DNA of 64,000 nt from Podospora pseudoanserina (taxonomy: Eukaryota; Ascomycota; Sordariomycetes; Sordariales; Podosporaceae): the NCBI RefSeq assembly GCF_035222485.1, contig NC_085925.1:930001-994000 (forward strand), in the 5' to 3' direction. Below are positions 1 through 13,771 of the stretch, one piece after another. Numbering within the stretch: position 1 is the first letter of the stretch; the number at the start of each line of letters is the position of its first letter. The position numbers and the translations under genes are program-made. Below the pieces are notes generated by a model, which searched no databases, was not told the DNA's origin, and saw only the letters and a program-made list of their open reading frames with translations.

Positions 1-345
1 GGGTGAGGTTGGGGGAAATATCAAAGTAGGTCTTTAGTCGGGGAGATCAACACGTTTTTGCTTGTAGTTTTCCAAGCAAAAGGACCCGGCTGTTCATTCT
101 TAAGCATAAGAACAAGGCCACATATCCCACAGACGACTATATCCTCGCCCATCAAAACTGCACCAAACGCATAGCCAACCCGTTTAAACTCAAAAACCTT
201 GACTCGATTTATTAACTAGATCAAACGCAGTACCTTTTCACATTACCAAATAACACCATGCCCCATGCCAAGCCCACCAAACCCGTTCCATCAACTATAT
301 ACAACCGACCTCTCTCTCAACACCCCAACCCCCCCCCCGCAGATT
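1..345. other. 3' flank of the Pol I subunit gene
   Basis: No gene is seen here. On the minus strand this is the downstream flank of the RNA polymerase I gene, whose stop codon is at 346-348. A minus-strand AATAAA (plus-strand tttatt at 208-213) is a candidate polyadenylation signal about 135 nt past the stop. A short C-rich run lies next to the stop. Confidence 0.5.
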
Positions 346-3300
346 CTAAAAATTGGCCACTCCATGAGCAGTCGGTACCTGCGTGAGCAAGTCAAACGCT
401 CCAGTTCCCAAGCCACCCAATTTACCCACAACCAGTCTCGACGAAGGTGTCATGAGGGGATCCCATTCACCGTCCATGACCGCATCCTTGAGGAAGCCGA
501 CGGTAGTTTCTATCGCAGACAATATTAGCATCTGACCATAGAAAAGAGGGCAGGACGACAAAAAACATACCATAACTCATCTTGGTAAAAGGCGAGACAT
601 TGCCCGTCAAACCAATGCGGTTGAAAGGGCTGAACCCGCCATTCCTGGTCATGTAATCGGCGATCAAGCTCAAATGGCGCTTGTCGACAGCAATACCGTG
701 AGAGTCGAAAACGCCCGACAGTTCCCTCACAATATTCGCCCTCGCCGCCTCGACACCATAAAACTCGAGCACCTGGGCAATGTCGTTGGTCTGGAGCTTG
801 TTGGGGTTGATGTAATCAGCATACAGCTGCATAGCCCTCAGGTTGACACCCTCGGTGTGGACCAGCAGCTCCTTGATCACCTCCTCCCCAGTCGCGGGAT
901 CTCTCTTCTTGATAGGCTCAAGGGTCGCATTGCCAATGTGCGCAATCTCCTGGATGACGGCCTTGTTGACCGCCTCCTGGACGAGGTTGAGCATAAGCAG
1001 CTTGGGCATGGAGGCTGGGTATTCGAGGGTGAACTTGACCCATTCGCCGCCGACAGTATCGGCCTTGAACGATGCTACGTCCTCGTTCTTCTCCTTGACA
1101 CGGGAGGCTGCCTCAGCTTCAAGGCTCTTGTCGTCGCGCCGGCGCTCGGGTCGCGGGCTGCCGCCGTAGGCCTCGTCATCGTCCTCCCCATCATCGGCCT
1201 CTTCAGTCTCCCGCTGCAGTTGCCTCTGAATGGCATCGTCGTCGTCATCGTTGGGACCATAAGAAACAGCCTCGGACCGGTTGGCTCTCCGCTTGGCACC
1301 GCCGGCATCATCCTCGTCGTCGTCATCATCGTCATCGTCACCACCGCGAGCCTCCCTGTCGCCCGAAGAGGTTGCCGCCGCCGTCTCAATAGTGCCAACC
1401 TTGACACCGATTTCAGGCGCCGATGCAGATCCCTTCTGTTTGTCAATCTTCTTGAGCTCCTTCTGGATGATCTTGCAAAGCAGCGGGATGAACTTCTTTT
1501 CTACGGTTCCGAGCACATCGGAAATCGAGATGGCGTACATCTTGGAGTATTCCTCACTCTCGAAAAAGCGCAGTCTGATATCAAAGGTCTTGGCCACCTT
1601 GTGGGCGATGCCAACCCCGACCTTTTCCACCACAGTTGCATCCTTGGTGACGTGCGATAGAGGCAGGACGCTGATACTCTTGGCGAACCGCTCACCGTCC
1701 TGTTCCGAAAGCTCTTCGTTGAGAACAAGTGTCATCGATGGAGTGCTGATGTTGGCAGAGGCCGTCATGAGAATTTCACGAAGACGAGGCACACCCAGTG
1801 TGACGTTCTTTGCACTGTGACCAGCCAAATGGAACGTGTTGAGCGTCAGCTGAGTCGAAGGTTCACCGACAGACTGGCCTGCTGTGATACCGACAGCCTC
1901 GCCGGGCTCAACAAGAGACCTGATATACTTGGCTGCCAGAATCTTTTCGGCGGTCTTGCGGGAGATCTGGCCGGCTTTCTCCTTGGATCCCTTCTCCTTG
2001 ATCAAACCGTGCTTGTTTGTCTTGAGGTAGTCCATCATGCGGTTGAAGAACTTCTCCGAAGTGGCAAAACCATATCGGGAAGGCTCAAGCTTGGACGTGA
2101 CGGGGTCTTGTGGGTTGCGGGTGCCAATCGACCTGATGGCCGATTTCATCCGCTTGATGATCTCATCCTTGTTCTCAAAGAGTGCTTGAGTGCCGTCCTC
2201 GTGGAACCTCAACTGTGGCAGCTCACTGTCCAGATTGCGCAGTACAAACTCGAAATCGTTCAGATACTTTTGCTTGGTAATATCGACCGAATCCTCACCG
2301 TACAAGAACTGCACGACAGACCCATCAGAGTCTCTGACAGAGCTGTCATAAGAGACAGCCAAGCCTTCCATTCCCTTGACAAGACATCTCTGCAAGTAAC
2401 CGGATCTCGACGTTTTGACGGCTGTGTCGATCAGACCTTCACGACCGGCCATGTGATGGAAGTAGTACTCCTGTGGGCGAATACCAGTCAAGAAACGCTG
2501 CACAATATAGCCACCAGCCCGTGCATCTGTGTCAAAGGGGCGGAAACTGGGTAGAGTCCGACCTGAAATCATGACGGGCACACGACGACCTTCTAGTGTC
2601 TGCTGTCCCAAGTTGCAACTGATCAGGTTGGCATTGACAGTGGAACCCTTGGCACCAGAGATTGTCATAGACTGCATGTGGTTGTGGGGGAAAGGCTTCT
2701 CGAGACCGGCGGGCAAGCAGACTCTTGTGATCTCGGAAGAGAGCTTGGCGACCCGTTGATTGGTCAACAACTCGAGGCCTTCCTGCTTCTTGTCGTCTCT
2801 TAAAACTTCCTCGAGGCGTTCCAGAAGCAGAGGGTCATCCTTGGTTGGCTTTTGCTCCTCCAAAGATACGTACTTGGCCGCAACTTCGAGACCAATATGC
2901 TTAGCTTCCTTGATCAACTCCTTGCGGTCCTGTTCGCCCTTTGGTGTCATACGCAGATCATCCATTCCGCAAGTGAATGCAACCATGGCGAGATAGCGTG
3001 TGAGGAGGCGACCCAGGCAACTCAGCAGCTTAGCCGCGACGCCGGGGCCGTAGACTTCGTGAACAGCGTGGACAAGGCCGCCATCGCTGGAACCGAGCTG
3101 TGACTTGTCCAGAATACCGTGAACGAGAATTCCATCCCGGACTGCGACCTCGCCTTCTTCAGGAGAATGGTCGCCCCAGCTTCTTGCCTTGATCTTGGTG
3201 CCAGACTGCATCCAGAGATCGCCACAGTTGGCCGGCTTGATATTCTTCAGAACGGTGTCGATAACCTGCTTTCCAGTCCACAGTGGTCTTGGCTTGATCA

Positions 3301-5588
3301 TGGCTGGGGGTACTGTCAGGATCTTTTCTCCCGTGATGTGCCCACTTTCGGGGCGGAGACCGGCGTACACGAGTTGCATGTAGTCGCCCTTGCTGAAGAA
3401 AGTGTCCTTGTTGCAGAGAATGACAGAAACTGACAAGTGGTCCTGAATCAAACCGCGCAACGGCGAGCCGCCTGTCCCACTGACGTACTGGCTGTCTGTG
3501 TTGGCAAGCTGGAGAGCCTCGGCACGAGCAATCTCGTTTTGTGGGAAATGCATGTTCATCTCGTCACCGTCGAAATCGGCGTTGTACGAGTTACAGTTGG
3601 CGTAGTGCATACGTAACGTCTTCTCGCCTGGCAAAACACGGACACGGTGACCCATCATAGATGGCTTGTGAAGTGTAGGCTGACGGTTCATCAAGACAAC
3701 ATCACCGTTGGTGAGGTGACGGAGTACTTTCTTGCCCCTGAGATTGGCAAAGGAGTTGGTTGATGGGGCGAGAAGCGTGTTGGCCAGAGCTACTCTTTCC
3801 TCCAGAGACTTGTTTCGCAGGTTGACAACCTGGCCATTTTCGTTCTCGATAGCCGCAGCACCGGGCCACTTTTCGACACCGTTGATCACGGCCTGTTGGA
3901 GGTCTTTGAAGTTGAAATGAGTAACAGGTTCTGGGTAAGTAAGCTTCACCGCGAAGACGGGTGGGACACCGATTTCGGACGTCTCGATGTTGGGGTCAGG
4001 ACTGATGACTGATCTAGCGGCAAAGTTGACACGCTTGCCCATCATGTTCTTGCGGAACAGACCCTCCTTCTTTTCAAGCTTCTGCTTGATACCCTCCTCG
4101 TTTCTCTTGCCAGCGTTACCCTGGATCGGGTTCTTGTCGCGATCCATCAAACTGTTGACAGCTTCCTGAAGCTCAGTCCAGGCTTGGTAAAGGTGGTTCA
4201 GATCCCGTGGTCTCCTGCCTTCCTGAACGACGGCTTTCTTCCCGAGGGCAATCTCTCTAGAGATCTGTCCAACAGCGGAAGACTTTTCAATGATCTTCTT
4301 GTAGAGACTGTTTTGTTCGGCTTCGGTGATTTGGTTCTCACCCATCCGAGCCTCTGGGCGCATCCTGTTTGGAGGAACCATGAGCGTGTGAATGAAGAAG
4401 ATGTCGGCGGTGATAGGCTTCGAGCGAGAAGCCTTGGTCGGTGGACGAGTGTTGAAAATCAGCGACATGATTTCCCGCTCGGCTTGGAAGAGGAGGTCGA
4501 GGCGGCCCTTGACTTCCATCGAGTTGAGGAAGCGCTGGGGGGCTGAGGCTTTCGTTTTCGACTTTGTCTGGGTTTCGGTTTCGGCATCCTTCATAGCCAC
4601 ATCACCGCCCTCGTCGAGACTATCCCCCTCTCCTTCATCTTCTGGTTCTGGTTCTGATTCCATATCAGCAACACCTTCATCCTCACCGTCGGCATCCTTC
4701 TTGTTCTTGTTGGTCATGGTCAAGGCGTCGCGGCTTTTTCGCCCAGCCTGAGCCATAGTGGCCTTGTCCTTGGAACTGAGGCCGCGCTCGAAGATCTTGA
4801 CATAGCGGTCCTTGCGCAGCGTTGGGCTGATGCCATCGCAGCTCTTGCATCTCTTCTCCTTCACTAACGTGGCGAAGAGCTCCTTCAACAAGGCTCTCCT
4901 CATCTCGGCCGCACCTTCGTGCTTCGCTCGCTTGATATCGCCCGCACTGAGGCGCGTCCTGTGCTCCTTCAACACTTGGCGAACATAGGCTTCTCTAGCT
5001 CTCATGGTGACATCTGTTGTGCTCCCCTCGTCCTCGGCCTCGTCGTCCATGTTGGGGATGTCGGGGAGCCTCATGCTCTTGAGCTTCTCTCCTCCGAGTT
5101 CGCTCTCGGAGATGGCATCGACCAGCTGCGCTTCATGGAGCAAGCCGTACTGAAGAAGCTTGAGCATACAGGCAAAGCGGTGGATCTCGCGGCGGGCCGT
5201 TCGAAAGTGATGGCAGTAAATACACATGGAACGAAGGAATCGGAAAGCCTGGTCCATGAATACTGGGTGGTAACAAGGTACAGCAAGCTCAATATGACCT
5301 GGATGACCAGGGCATTGTGCCTGGTTCAGACCGCAGGTGCGGCATCTACACACATGAAACGATTAGCCAAAGCCGGCGCATTGCAGAACAAGCCGAGGGT
5401 GCTTACGGCGCATCGCCCCATGAGCCGAGAGCTGGGTCATAGAGACCGCCTGGAACAGGATTGAGAAGTGTGTCGAAGGTGACGGGATTTTCAATGCGTT
5501 TGACAGAGACTGCGCGGATCTCGTCGGATGTGAGGAACTGGAAGTCGACGCTGTCGAGAGTCGACGACACGGGCTGTGAAATGTTCAT
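346..5588 (-). CDS. rpa190: DNA-directed RNA polymerase I largest subunit (Rpa190/A190)
   Basis: This is the catalytic largest subunit of nucleolar RNA polymerase I, which transcribes pre-rRNA. I place three exons: 5588-5407, 5345-571 and 509-346 (1706 codons plus stop). Both introns are 61 nt; the first begins GTAAGC, the second begins GTATGT and ends ATAG with a GCTAAT branch site. The joins restore family sequence: GDAP|CRTCGLNQAQCPGHPGH at the first and KMSY|ETTVGFL at the second. Visible features are the N-terminal zinc site (C62, C65, C72, H75), the active-site NADFDGDEMN near residues 649-658, the trigger-loop block ITAGQSVGEPSTQLTLN near 1210-1230, and long acidic insertions (around 270-305 and 1385-1450), the latter in the jaw region as is usual for A190. 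The gene keeps C-ending codons throughout, unlike several other genes here, as expected for high expression. Identification is secure; exact splice points are inferred. Confidence 0.97.
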
Positions 5589-6078
5589 ATTGGGCGATCT
5601 GGCGAAGCACCGCGCTACTCAGATCGCATGATAGACAGAAACCGGAATATTTGGTGATGTAGAGGCCAGAGACGCGCTGTCGCGAAAGGAGGCAGAAAAA
5701 CAGCGGCAGCTTCTCTTCGCTATGGCTCTCTCTCTGCACAGGCAATTGGTGGGGAATTGGAGCTGAGCTCTGAGACGGGAAGAATATTTTTTGGCGGTGG
5801 ACCGAGGCAGAATAGAGGGTGGGGCAGTTTATCCATGCATTGCATGCCCACCGCTTTCATGCCAAGCCGCTTCTGGCTGCCTGCCGGACACTGACCTCAG
5901 GTCGTTGCAGCGCATCAAAGCAAGCTCTCGTCGCGCATCATCTTCCCCAAGATTGTCATCTTGCCCAAAGCACACCCAACCGTCCTCAAACCGGTCTTTG
6001 CAACGTGTAAACCGAGTCACCCACCGAACCACAGCCGAATTCCCTTGACGACCATCACCTGCTGCACACTGCGCCGCC
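5589..6078. promoter_or_regulatory. Divergent promoter region between rpa190 and prp3
   Basis: These 490 bp separate two start codons that point away from each other, so the stretch must hold both promoters and 5' leaders. It has a short A/T-rich tract (aatatttttt, about 5782-5791) and a self-complementary atgcattgcatgc-like stretch near 5835-5848. I recognise no TATA box or named factor site. Shared regulation of ribosome synthesis and splicing genes is only an inference from the layout. Confidence 0.6.
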
Positions 6079-7563
6079 ATGGACCGCAATCAGCAAATGG
6101 GCGGCGGACTTGGTCCCCGTCATGACCCGTCCTCCAGAATCCAGAAAACCGAGTCAGCAGCCGATCGACTTGCCGCCCTGAAGGCACGCGTTGCGAATGC
6201 CGTCGGGAGTTCCAAAGCAAAGGGTGGACTTGGACTCAACACCCCTTTACATCCGGCCCTCGCTGACCTCGGCGCCCCGATCAAACCCGCCGACTCATCT
6301 CGATCAGCTCATGGCCAGCGGCCGGTTCCCGACTCCTCAAAGAACTCCAAACCAAAGCCCTTTGGCATGCCCGGATCTTCCAACGATGGCCCTCGACCAA
6401 ACCCATATCTCGAGCCAAGCCATGGCCCAACAGGAAAGGCAAGAGAATCGCGACAGCTCATCTTCAACCAGAAAGGAAAATACATCGCCCAGGCACAAGC
6501 CCTCCGACGACAGGCCCAGCTGGAGGAAATGAAGAAGAGAATCGCCGATCAAGCACGCAAGGCAGGATTAGACGAAGACCGCGACGTGGAGAAGGCATTT
6601 GTGGTGGAAGCCCCCCCAGATCTGGAATGGTGGGACGAAGGTCTTATCGACGGCAAGGACTACAGCGGCTTCCCAGACTCGCTCAAGATCGACACTCCCG
6701 ACAGTATCATCACTCTATATATCCAGCATCCCGTTGCAATCGAACCACCACAAGAGAAGCTGGCCCATGAGCCCAAGCCAATGTACCTGACGCCAAAGGA
6801 ACAGGCCAAGCTCCGGAGAAACAGGCGCATGGCCGATCTCAAAGAAAAGCAAACCCTCATGAAACTCGGTCTCATGGAAGCTCCCCCGCCAAAGGTCAAA
6901 CAAAAGAATTTGATGCGTGTACTCGGTGACGAGGCTGTTCGTGATCCCACGGCAGTCGAAGCCCGAGTCAGGAAGGAGATTGCGGCGCGTCTTGACAAGC
7001 ACTTGGAGGCGAACGAGGAGCGCAAGTTGACAAAGGAGCAGCGGCATGAGAAACTCGCCGCCAACCAAGCAAAGGACGCAGCCAAGGGCATTCATATCCT
7101 GGTTTTCAAGATCAACAGTCTAGCCAACGGACAACACAGGTACAAGATCTCACTGAATGCACAGCAAAACGGGCTCAACGGAGTCTGTATCATGCATCCG
7201 AAATTCAACCTGGTGATTGTAGAGGGAGGCGAGCACAGTATCAACAACTACAAGAAGCTGATGACGAGGAGAATTGACTGGACAGAGGCTTTACCGTCGA
7301 GGGAAAGGAATGTTCAGGTTGGGGCGTACAACACTGCTACGCAGGCTACGGTGAGGGAGTGGTTGAAACCAGAGGATGAAAAGGGGCAGCTGAAGGACTT
7401 GTCGGGGAATAAGTGTGTGTTGCTTTTCGAGGGAGAGACGAAGGCGCAGGCGTTCAAGAAGTGGGGGAGCAAGGTCTTTGAGACGGATCAGGAGGCGAGG
7501 GAGTTTTTGGCGAGGGTGAAGATGGATAGTTTTTGGACGCAGGCGAAGAATACCCCTTCTTAG
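6079..7563 (+). CDS. prp3: U4/U6 small nuclear ribonucleoprotein Prp3
   Basis: Prp3 binds the U4/U6 snRNA duplex and is part of the U4/U6.U5 tri-snRNP, so it acts in the nucleus before spliceosome activation. The ORF is intronless and encodes 494 residues. The N-terminal third is polar and low in complexity. The Prp3 core is seen at about 225-335, with the charged block AKLRRNRRMADLKEKQ, then KQKNLMRVLGDEAVRDPTAVE and a helical RKLTKEQRHEKLAANQAKD. The C-terminal DUF1115-type domain starts near 337 (GIHILVFKINSLANGQHRYK) and continues through the conserved VEGGEHSINNYKKLMTRRIDW. The start is the first ATG in a good context (gccATGG), 490 bp from the divergent Pol I gene. The last 200 nt shift to G/T-ending codons. 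Shorter than human PRPF3, in line with the compact fungal form. Confidence 0.95.
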   Translation: MDRNQQMGGGLGPRHDPSSRIQKTESAADRLAALKARVANAVGSSKAKGGLGLNTPLHPALADLGAPIKPADSSRSAHGQRPVPDSSKNSKPKPFGMPGSSNDGPRPNPYLEPSHGPTGKARESRQLIFNQKGKYIAQAQALRRQAQLEEMKKRIADQARKAGLDEDRDVEKAFVVEAPPDLEWWDEGLIDGKDYSGFPDSLKIDTPDSIITLYIQHPVAIEPPQEKLAHEPKPMYLTPKEQAKLRRNRRMADLKEKQTLMKLGLMEAPPPKVKQKNLMRVLGDEAVRDPTAVEARVRKEIAARLDKHLEANEERKLTKEQRHEKLAANQAKDAAKGIHILVFKINSLANGQHRYKISLNAQQNGLNGVCIMHPKFNLVIVEGGEHSINNYKKLMTRRIDWTEALPSRERNVQVGAYNTATQATVREWLKPEDEKGQLKDLSGNKCVLLFEGETKAQAFKKWGSKVFETDQEAREFLARVKMDSFWTQAKNTPS

Positions 7564-10500
7564 GGGAGGTGCAGGAGAGAGGGGTGATTGCAGAGTCAGG
7601 CATGTTTATACGTTCTGGTGAGTGTTTTGTTGTAGCTGACCACTGGAAAATGTATCTTCACGTAGTTCGCTGAGTTTGAGCGGGCTAGTAGAATTTCTTG
7701 GTGATTCTGACTATGAGGCCACCTCACTTGATGAGTTTTTAACTGCGTTGAGGTCTTGATGCATTCCGTGTGTCTCTCATGGTGCTAATGTGTCTGTTAC
7801 GAATTACCGCTTGAGTTCTTGTTAAATTCAAAGCTATCAGATTCCGTGCTGCTTGAGAACTCTTGTCTCTTCTTGTAATCCAGTTCTGTGCTGTCTGGCG
7901 TTGCTGTCCTTTTCACAACTTTCGCTTGCTCGCGATGCTATCCTCAAGCTCAGATGGACTTAAGGCCCAACCCAAACCTGTTTGTCAACTGCCAGGACCC
8001 AAAAGATGTTACCGAGAGAGGTGGATATGCTTGCCTTCCCGTTTGCTATGGTTGCTTTCTGTACGGGACTGCTACTAACGAGGAGATCGTGATTTAGAAT
8101 TACTTCGAGAAGTGACTTGAAAGGAGATCGGCGACAGCGCCTACTTTCATCGCGCCCCAGCGCTCCGATTATGAGGCCATGGGTTGGACTGCTCTTTTCC
8201 AATGAGGCCTAACATGGGATTGCAACTGGGAAAGGATGAACCATGTCCCGGCGAAGGGTTATTTATTAGGTACCTAGTTTCCCAGCCCATGTTGATGGGA
8301 TAAACCGCGCAGCATTGCCCCTCGCAATCTACGGGGCATGTAAACAAAGAAAGTCAACAATCCCTTCCCTTAACAGCAACTGAAAAAACACCTCTCGACA
8401 CTACCCTCCAGCCCTTCACCTGCCATATCAAACTGCCATATCAAACTGCCGAGCGAGAGCAGGGTTCTTTTGACACGACATGTCCGTTCATCACCAACGG
8501 TCCCAAGATCTACATGAGCACACATTGTTCATTTGATATCACGCCTTCTATTCTCGGTAATTTGGTTCCCTCATACTATCAATCTGCACGTTGTGCTTGC
8601 TTACCACAGGTGTTTGTTTGGTGGTCTCATCCCACCATCTAAGCCCTGGCGGTCGGCTGCTCATCGACCAGCCCCTTGATCACCTACCGTTCCTTTGTAT
8701 CGCCTCGGTGGCAAACTCGAACCTCAAGTCTGCCTTGTAATGGATGTCAAACAGTGTCTCCGTTTTGTTGCACAAACGTGCATATCACAACCTATCTATG
8801 AAGCTGGGCGAAGTTGTCATGGTGATACCCACCTTCACAGGAAATGCAGGTCTCCTGGGTCTCATGATGAACTCCGCCCTTTCTGCACATCTGGTCGTCG
8901 AGCTTGGTGTCGAAGTTGCAGGTTCCAATGGCAGGTCTGCGGCGGGCAATGGTAAGGGACGTCCCGTGTTTGCTTCAGTTACGCCTCGAGGAAATCGTGG
9001 GTATCAACCAGCTCGTTCGTGGATACACAAGCGACGACAGGGGAAGAGATCCTTTTTCGGTTGGCGAGATGTCTCTGCCGTCTCCACGTCGGCAGTTTTG
9101 TTTGCGATTTTGACGACTCGAACAATGCCAGGATATGATAACTGCTTCGAGGTATCAAGATGCGAAACTCTATAGGGCCAGTTTTCCACCTTGAGAGCTT
9201 ACTGTGTGAGATATTCGCCGATCAAGGCTTAACACTCCGGTGGTGCTTACTGCTCAGGAGTTAAGGCAGTGACAAGCCGTTCAGCTCCCAGGCATCAGCA
9301 TTAATTTGACAATAGGCTTGGATTGTGTCTGTATCGGAAGCTGCTCTTACCATTGGCTCAGCACTTGCAGGTGTGAATATACCGCCGTTATACATCCATC
9401 CATGTACCACTCGCCTGACATCAGATGCCATCTTCATCACACTGAATTCACACCCTCACCACCAGACTTGATGTTGATATTTTTGATGTTTCACTGCGGT
9501 GCGTGGGGGTCATTTATATCACAGTATTACAATCAATGACTGGCAGCAAGCGCAGTCAACAGCTGAGTAAGCAGCTCGGTCAACACATGGTGCAGCATGT
9601 CCCGGGACGCCAGGCCCTTCCTCCCCGGTGGCGTCCAGGTGAGGCCCGGATATGTGCGGCAACGAGTCCGGAAATGTAACCCCACCACCGCCCTCAACCA
9701 CTCCCCGACGACATCACACATGATCACTCGACAACTTCAAACACAAGTGTGTGCATAGTGGCTTGCAGGATTCAATTCTCACGGTTCAGTGTTCCCCGCG
9801 AGCCGTAGACTGACTAGTTGGAACCACACTTGAACAACATCTGGTAAGTATTCTCCCCGTCGGGTCGGTCGCCGACCCTAAACTCACTACCTTACCCGAA
9901 GTCCCTTCCCCGACATATCATAAGCGCGGGAGCGGCCCTTCCAGAGGAGTGCAGCATACCTATCGCCGTCCCTGAATCCTTCTATACCACCGAAGGCGTA
10001 CTAGAACACCAACACACCTCGCCGATCTGCATTCTACATTCTGGTTCCTACGCAATACTCCCAAAACGGAAGGTCGTGATCCTTCTTCCAAAATGCTGAA
10101 ACACTTCAACTCCATATTTTGAGCTCATAATTAGCATCAATCAGACGAGGTCGAGGCCCCCCCAAAGGGTTAGGTACTCGAGGGGCGAAGCAAGGCTGCT
10201 GCTGGCTGGCTGAGGTGTTGTTTTTAACCCATCACCCGCCTATCTACACCCCCTTAGTTGCTCGTCTAACCGATGAACAATTATATCTGCAAGCTGAGGA
10301 ATGAAACGAGGGGGGATGGTTGATTTGCCACACACGCGCGTCTAGATGTCTGAGGAGGGTGGTAAATGGTCAGATTAGACGCAGTGTTACCTCTTGACAA
10401 GATGCGATGGGTTATCTCCTTCTGGGGGGGGGGATTGTAGGTTTGGGGAGGACGTTATCTCCTTTGGGGGTTGGGGTGTCTTGTCAAGATGTCGTACCAC

Positions 10501-13500
10501 GAGCACGGCTCTATCACCATCAGCTGGAGTTGTTGACCAAGACATGACCAAGAAGCGCCACCGAGTCTTGCTGTGGTGATTGTCACCAGTGAAGATATGG
10601 CTAACCTCAATGAACACTAGTTGCGAACAAGTAGAATAAGGCGGCAGGCAGGATCAACAAGATTGTATTACCAGCAGAAGAAACTCCGACAGTATCTCCT
10701 CACCGCCAATGGGAAGCGTCATTCTTGAACGGTATTACGGCGCACCCAGCAGCCAGGTTCAATGTTTACTTCCATCGAGTTACCCCATATCAACACCAAC
10801 ATGAGCATCACACCACAAAGTCCGGCCCACTAACTCGAACCTCACATCAACACCGTCACCTCATCAACAAGATCCGTTTCAAACCTGTGTAACCATTAAC
10901 ACGAAGAACACAAGTTCAGCGCGCCTGAATATTGAAGCTAGCTCGTCATCAAATCCAAGCCAACATGCGTCTAACCCTCACGCCCTCACCCATTCGCCCA
11001 GACGATGACTCAAAATCACCAACATCCCACGACAACAGATTCAGTAGTCCCAGAAGCGCCCAAGCGCGCGGTTAACTCAACACTAGCACCAAATCGTGTA
11101 GTTTACACGATGCAAGCTGTTGCTTTTTCCTTGGAGTTTTGGATGTGAAAGAGCGGGGGGAATTAGACGCGATGTACGGCACAGCAGCACAACACCAACA
11201 CCAAATATCGCCACCAAAAGCTTGCGGAAACTTCCATATTGGTGATGGGGTGTATCTCCGATGTTCGTCCGTCCGGTTATCAGACTGCTGAATTTATTGG
11301 AAGAATTAACTTGAATATATTCAAGATGATTTCCCCACCACCTGGTAGGTAGGTATGTACCAAGTCGGACTCCGTTCGAATCCTTCACTTCGACCTGGGG
11401 CTCGGAGAGTCAGGGGTGGGAAGGCCGAGCAAGGTACGCTATCATGCGCGTCTGGAAGAGGGCAAGAAGATGAAAGAGACTGAGTCCGAGGCTGCCAGCC
11501 AGCCGGCATTGAATATCACGAACGACTTGAAGGGGTTTGAAAGGATAGCATGAACCGTATGTCATCCTCCCCAGGCTTCAACACGAATAAAACGAGGAAT
11601 ATAGCGAGCAAGAGAGACCATACCCTACCACCTAGCCCGGAGTAAAGCATGAGCAAAATGGAATCAACTGACCTTCCTTCCCCTCCCCTGTACAATTGTG
11701 ATCGCCCGCCCAGACCCTGAACACAATGTGTAACAGCACCACACCACACCACACCGCACACGTGTTTGGTATCAACCCGCGAGTTCTAGACACTGGCTCC
11801 CAGGTCTGGGTCATGCTAAACAAGGCTCTCGTTCGCCACCATCTCCTTACTCTCACCGGAACAAGAAGAGACGAACAACCTGTTCCCTCCACAAACCCCT
11901 ATCACCACCACTGCATGGAAACAAAGAGAGAAAGAACCCACCGACCGCTCCTCCAACAGCGGACCCCTTTTCTCACGCTGAAAACAGCTAGGGGTTGAAC
12001 ACTCTCGCCGTTGACCTGCGTCGGGTCCAAACCCCACCCAGACAGGTGGTAATATCCCTCCCCGCAATCTTTTCTGAGCCTTAACCTTTTTTCGCCCCCA
12101 ATTCTCATCCATGTTCCATGGTCTGTTGTTCTCGCCAGGATGTTCCCCATCAAGAACGTGCCTGACGCGTACAGTTTGGCCCCGTGTCTGTCTTGAATGC
12201 ACATGTACGGAGGCGGAGAAGGGGGGAAGGTAGTGTGGGGGGTGATGATACCGTCGAGGCTTCATCAGATGCAAGGTCTGGTGAGGGTAAAGGGGCAAGG
12301 AGTTCATCAACCCCAGACATGCTTGGCCCCCCTGGTTGAATCTCCACGCTCAGTACCTCTTCAGAAGAGAAGGACAGCAAAGGCGAGGCCGGTGGCGTAG
12401 AACGGAAGGAGATGGTCTTGGAATCTTGGGCGATGATTCCAAAAATATGGACTTTGCCTTGAGTTCACGTGAAGTCTGGGGAAGGCGAGGCCAGGTACAC
12501 GGGCGAGGGGATCCTCCCGTCTCTTCTTCTGGTGAGACAGGTTCTCGTTTCTGTTCATTCGTGGCCTGCTGCCAGGAACCAGTCTTTCAACCCCAGAGTG
12601 CAAATCGTCGCGTCGTATAACTCCGGCGTTGGCTGCGCCCCGCGGGCCCCGGATTTCGGGCATGCTCCGACTGGTCTTTTCAGCCAGATAACGTTGACGT
12701 TTATTCACCAAACTTGGTCAAATATTAGAACACCAAAAGAAAAGAAATGACAGAAAAGGTACAAACCCGGCCGGCAAAGTCACCGCGGAGCCCGCTCCGA
12801 ACCCACGATGTCGTCAAAACCCATCATGCAGATCCCCAGACCGACCGTTGGTTGGCCAGCTTCCGCTCGTCACGTTTATGCTTCCCAAAGAGAACCAGAT
12901 GAATTAGACGCGCAAGACGACGCTAGCGTAGCACCTTGCTTTTTGGCTTGCTTGGGTTGGGTTGTTGGTTGTTGTTGGTTCGAGTTGCACACTCATACCA
13001 CCACGCATCAAATCCGTTCATCATCCCATGACGCCGGGGTTCATACTGTTGGTGATGATATGGATGGGAGGGGTTCGGTCTCGGGGTTGTTCGGTGTCCA
13101 CATGAAGCTGTGGGAAATGCTTGGTCGGGCGCTTCCATTGCCTTGCCTGCCCCCCCTTGACGTGCATCTAACCCAGACTTCTGGGGTTTCGATGAAAATG
13201 CAAGAACCAGACTTTGCGAAAGCGAGAGCGAGGCAGAAAAAACAAACTGTCAGAACCTTATCACCAGAAGGAGAAAAAGTCGGGACGAGATTGCTTACTG
13301 AGGATGGGAAATTTGCTGCTGCATGTTGTTCACAGCATGCTGCAGCTGATTCCCTCCCTTCCTTCTCCCGCCCAGAGCAGCCGGCCAGCTTCAGCTGTCC
13401 TCGTGGGAGTTACACAAAGGGACAAAGGCCCCTCCCATTGACAAATAGTATGATCTTCCGCAGAAGCACAAGATCTTGCAAGTGTAAAATATGCCGGCCT

Positions 13501-13751
13501 TTCCGTTCTGTCTCGCTTGCTTCCCCGGTCCCGAAAAGCCGGGGCCGTTGTCGTTCTCAACCCACGCCGGGCCCGTCCTCGTGGGTTGATTCAAGCGAAA
13601 AGAAGCAATTGTTTATCTCTGGGCATCTCTTTCTCTCATTGAGCCCAACCCATGCACAGACAGGTGTTCATCCCACGTGGATATGTCCGTCTTAGCCAGC
13701 GGCACAGCAGAATGGAGCCGCCGCCGCCACCAACCCGCACCCTTCCCTCCC

Positions 13752-13771
13752 TTTTTTTTTTTTTTTTTTTT
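13752..13771. repeat. Poly-T tract of 20
   Basis: Twenty consecutive T lie inside a pyrimidine-rich stretch of the gene-free region. This is a simple length-variable tract. It could be the end of a processed insertion, but I see no adjacent target-site duplication or coding relic. Confidence 0.9.

Noticed and set aside
674-1660. 328-codon plus-strand ORF opposite the Pol I gene
   Set aside because: It is the mirror of a C-ending coding frame; the minus-strand protein is unmistakable.
8744-9175. 143-codon ORF with a smooth hydrophobic N-terminal half
   Set aside because: No family recognised, and the second half is irregular; overlapping frames on both strands are equally open.
11374-11383. 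GTTCGAATCC, a tRNA B-box match
   Set aside because: The flanking bases do not form a T-arm stem, and no A box or acceptor stem is found upstream.
12808-13695. 295-codon ATG ORF in the convergent gap
   Set aside because: The translation is rich in C, W and H with no domain-like pattern, and codon use differs from the real genes here. Kept only as part of a finding.
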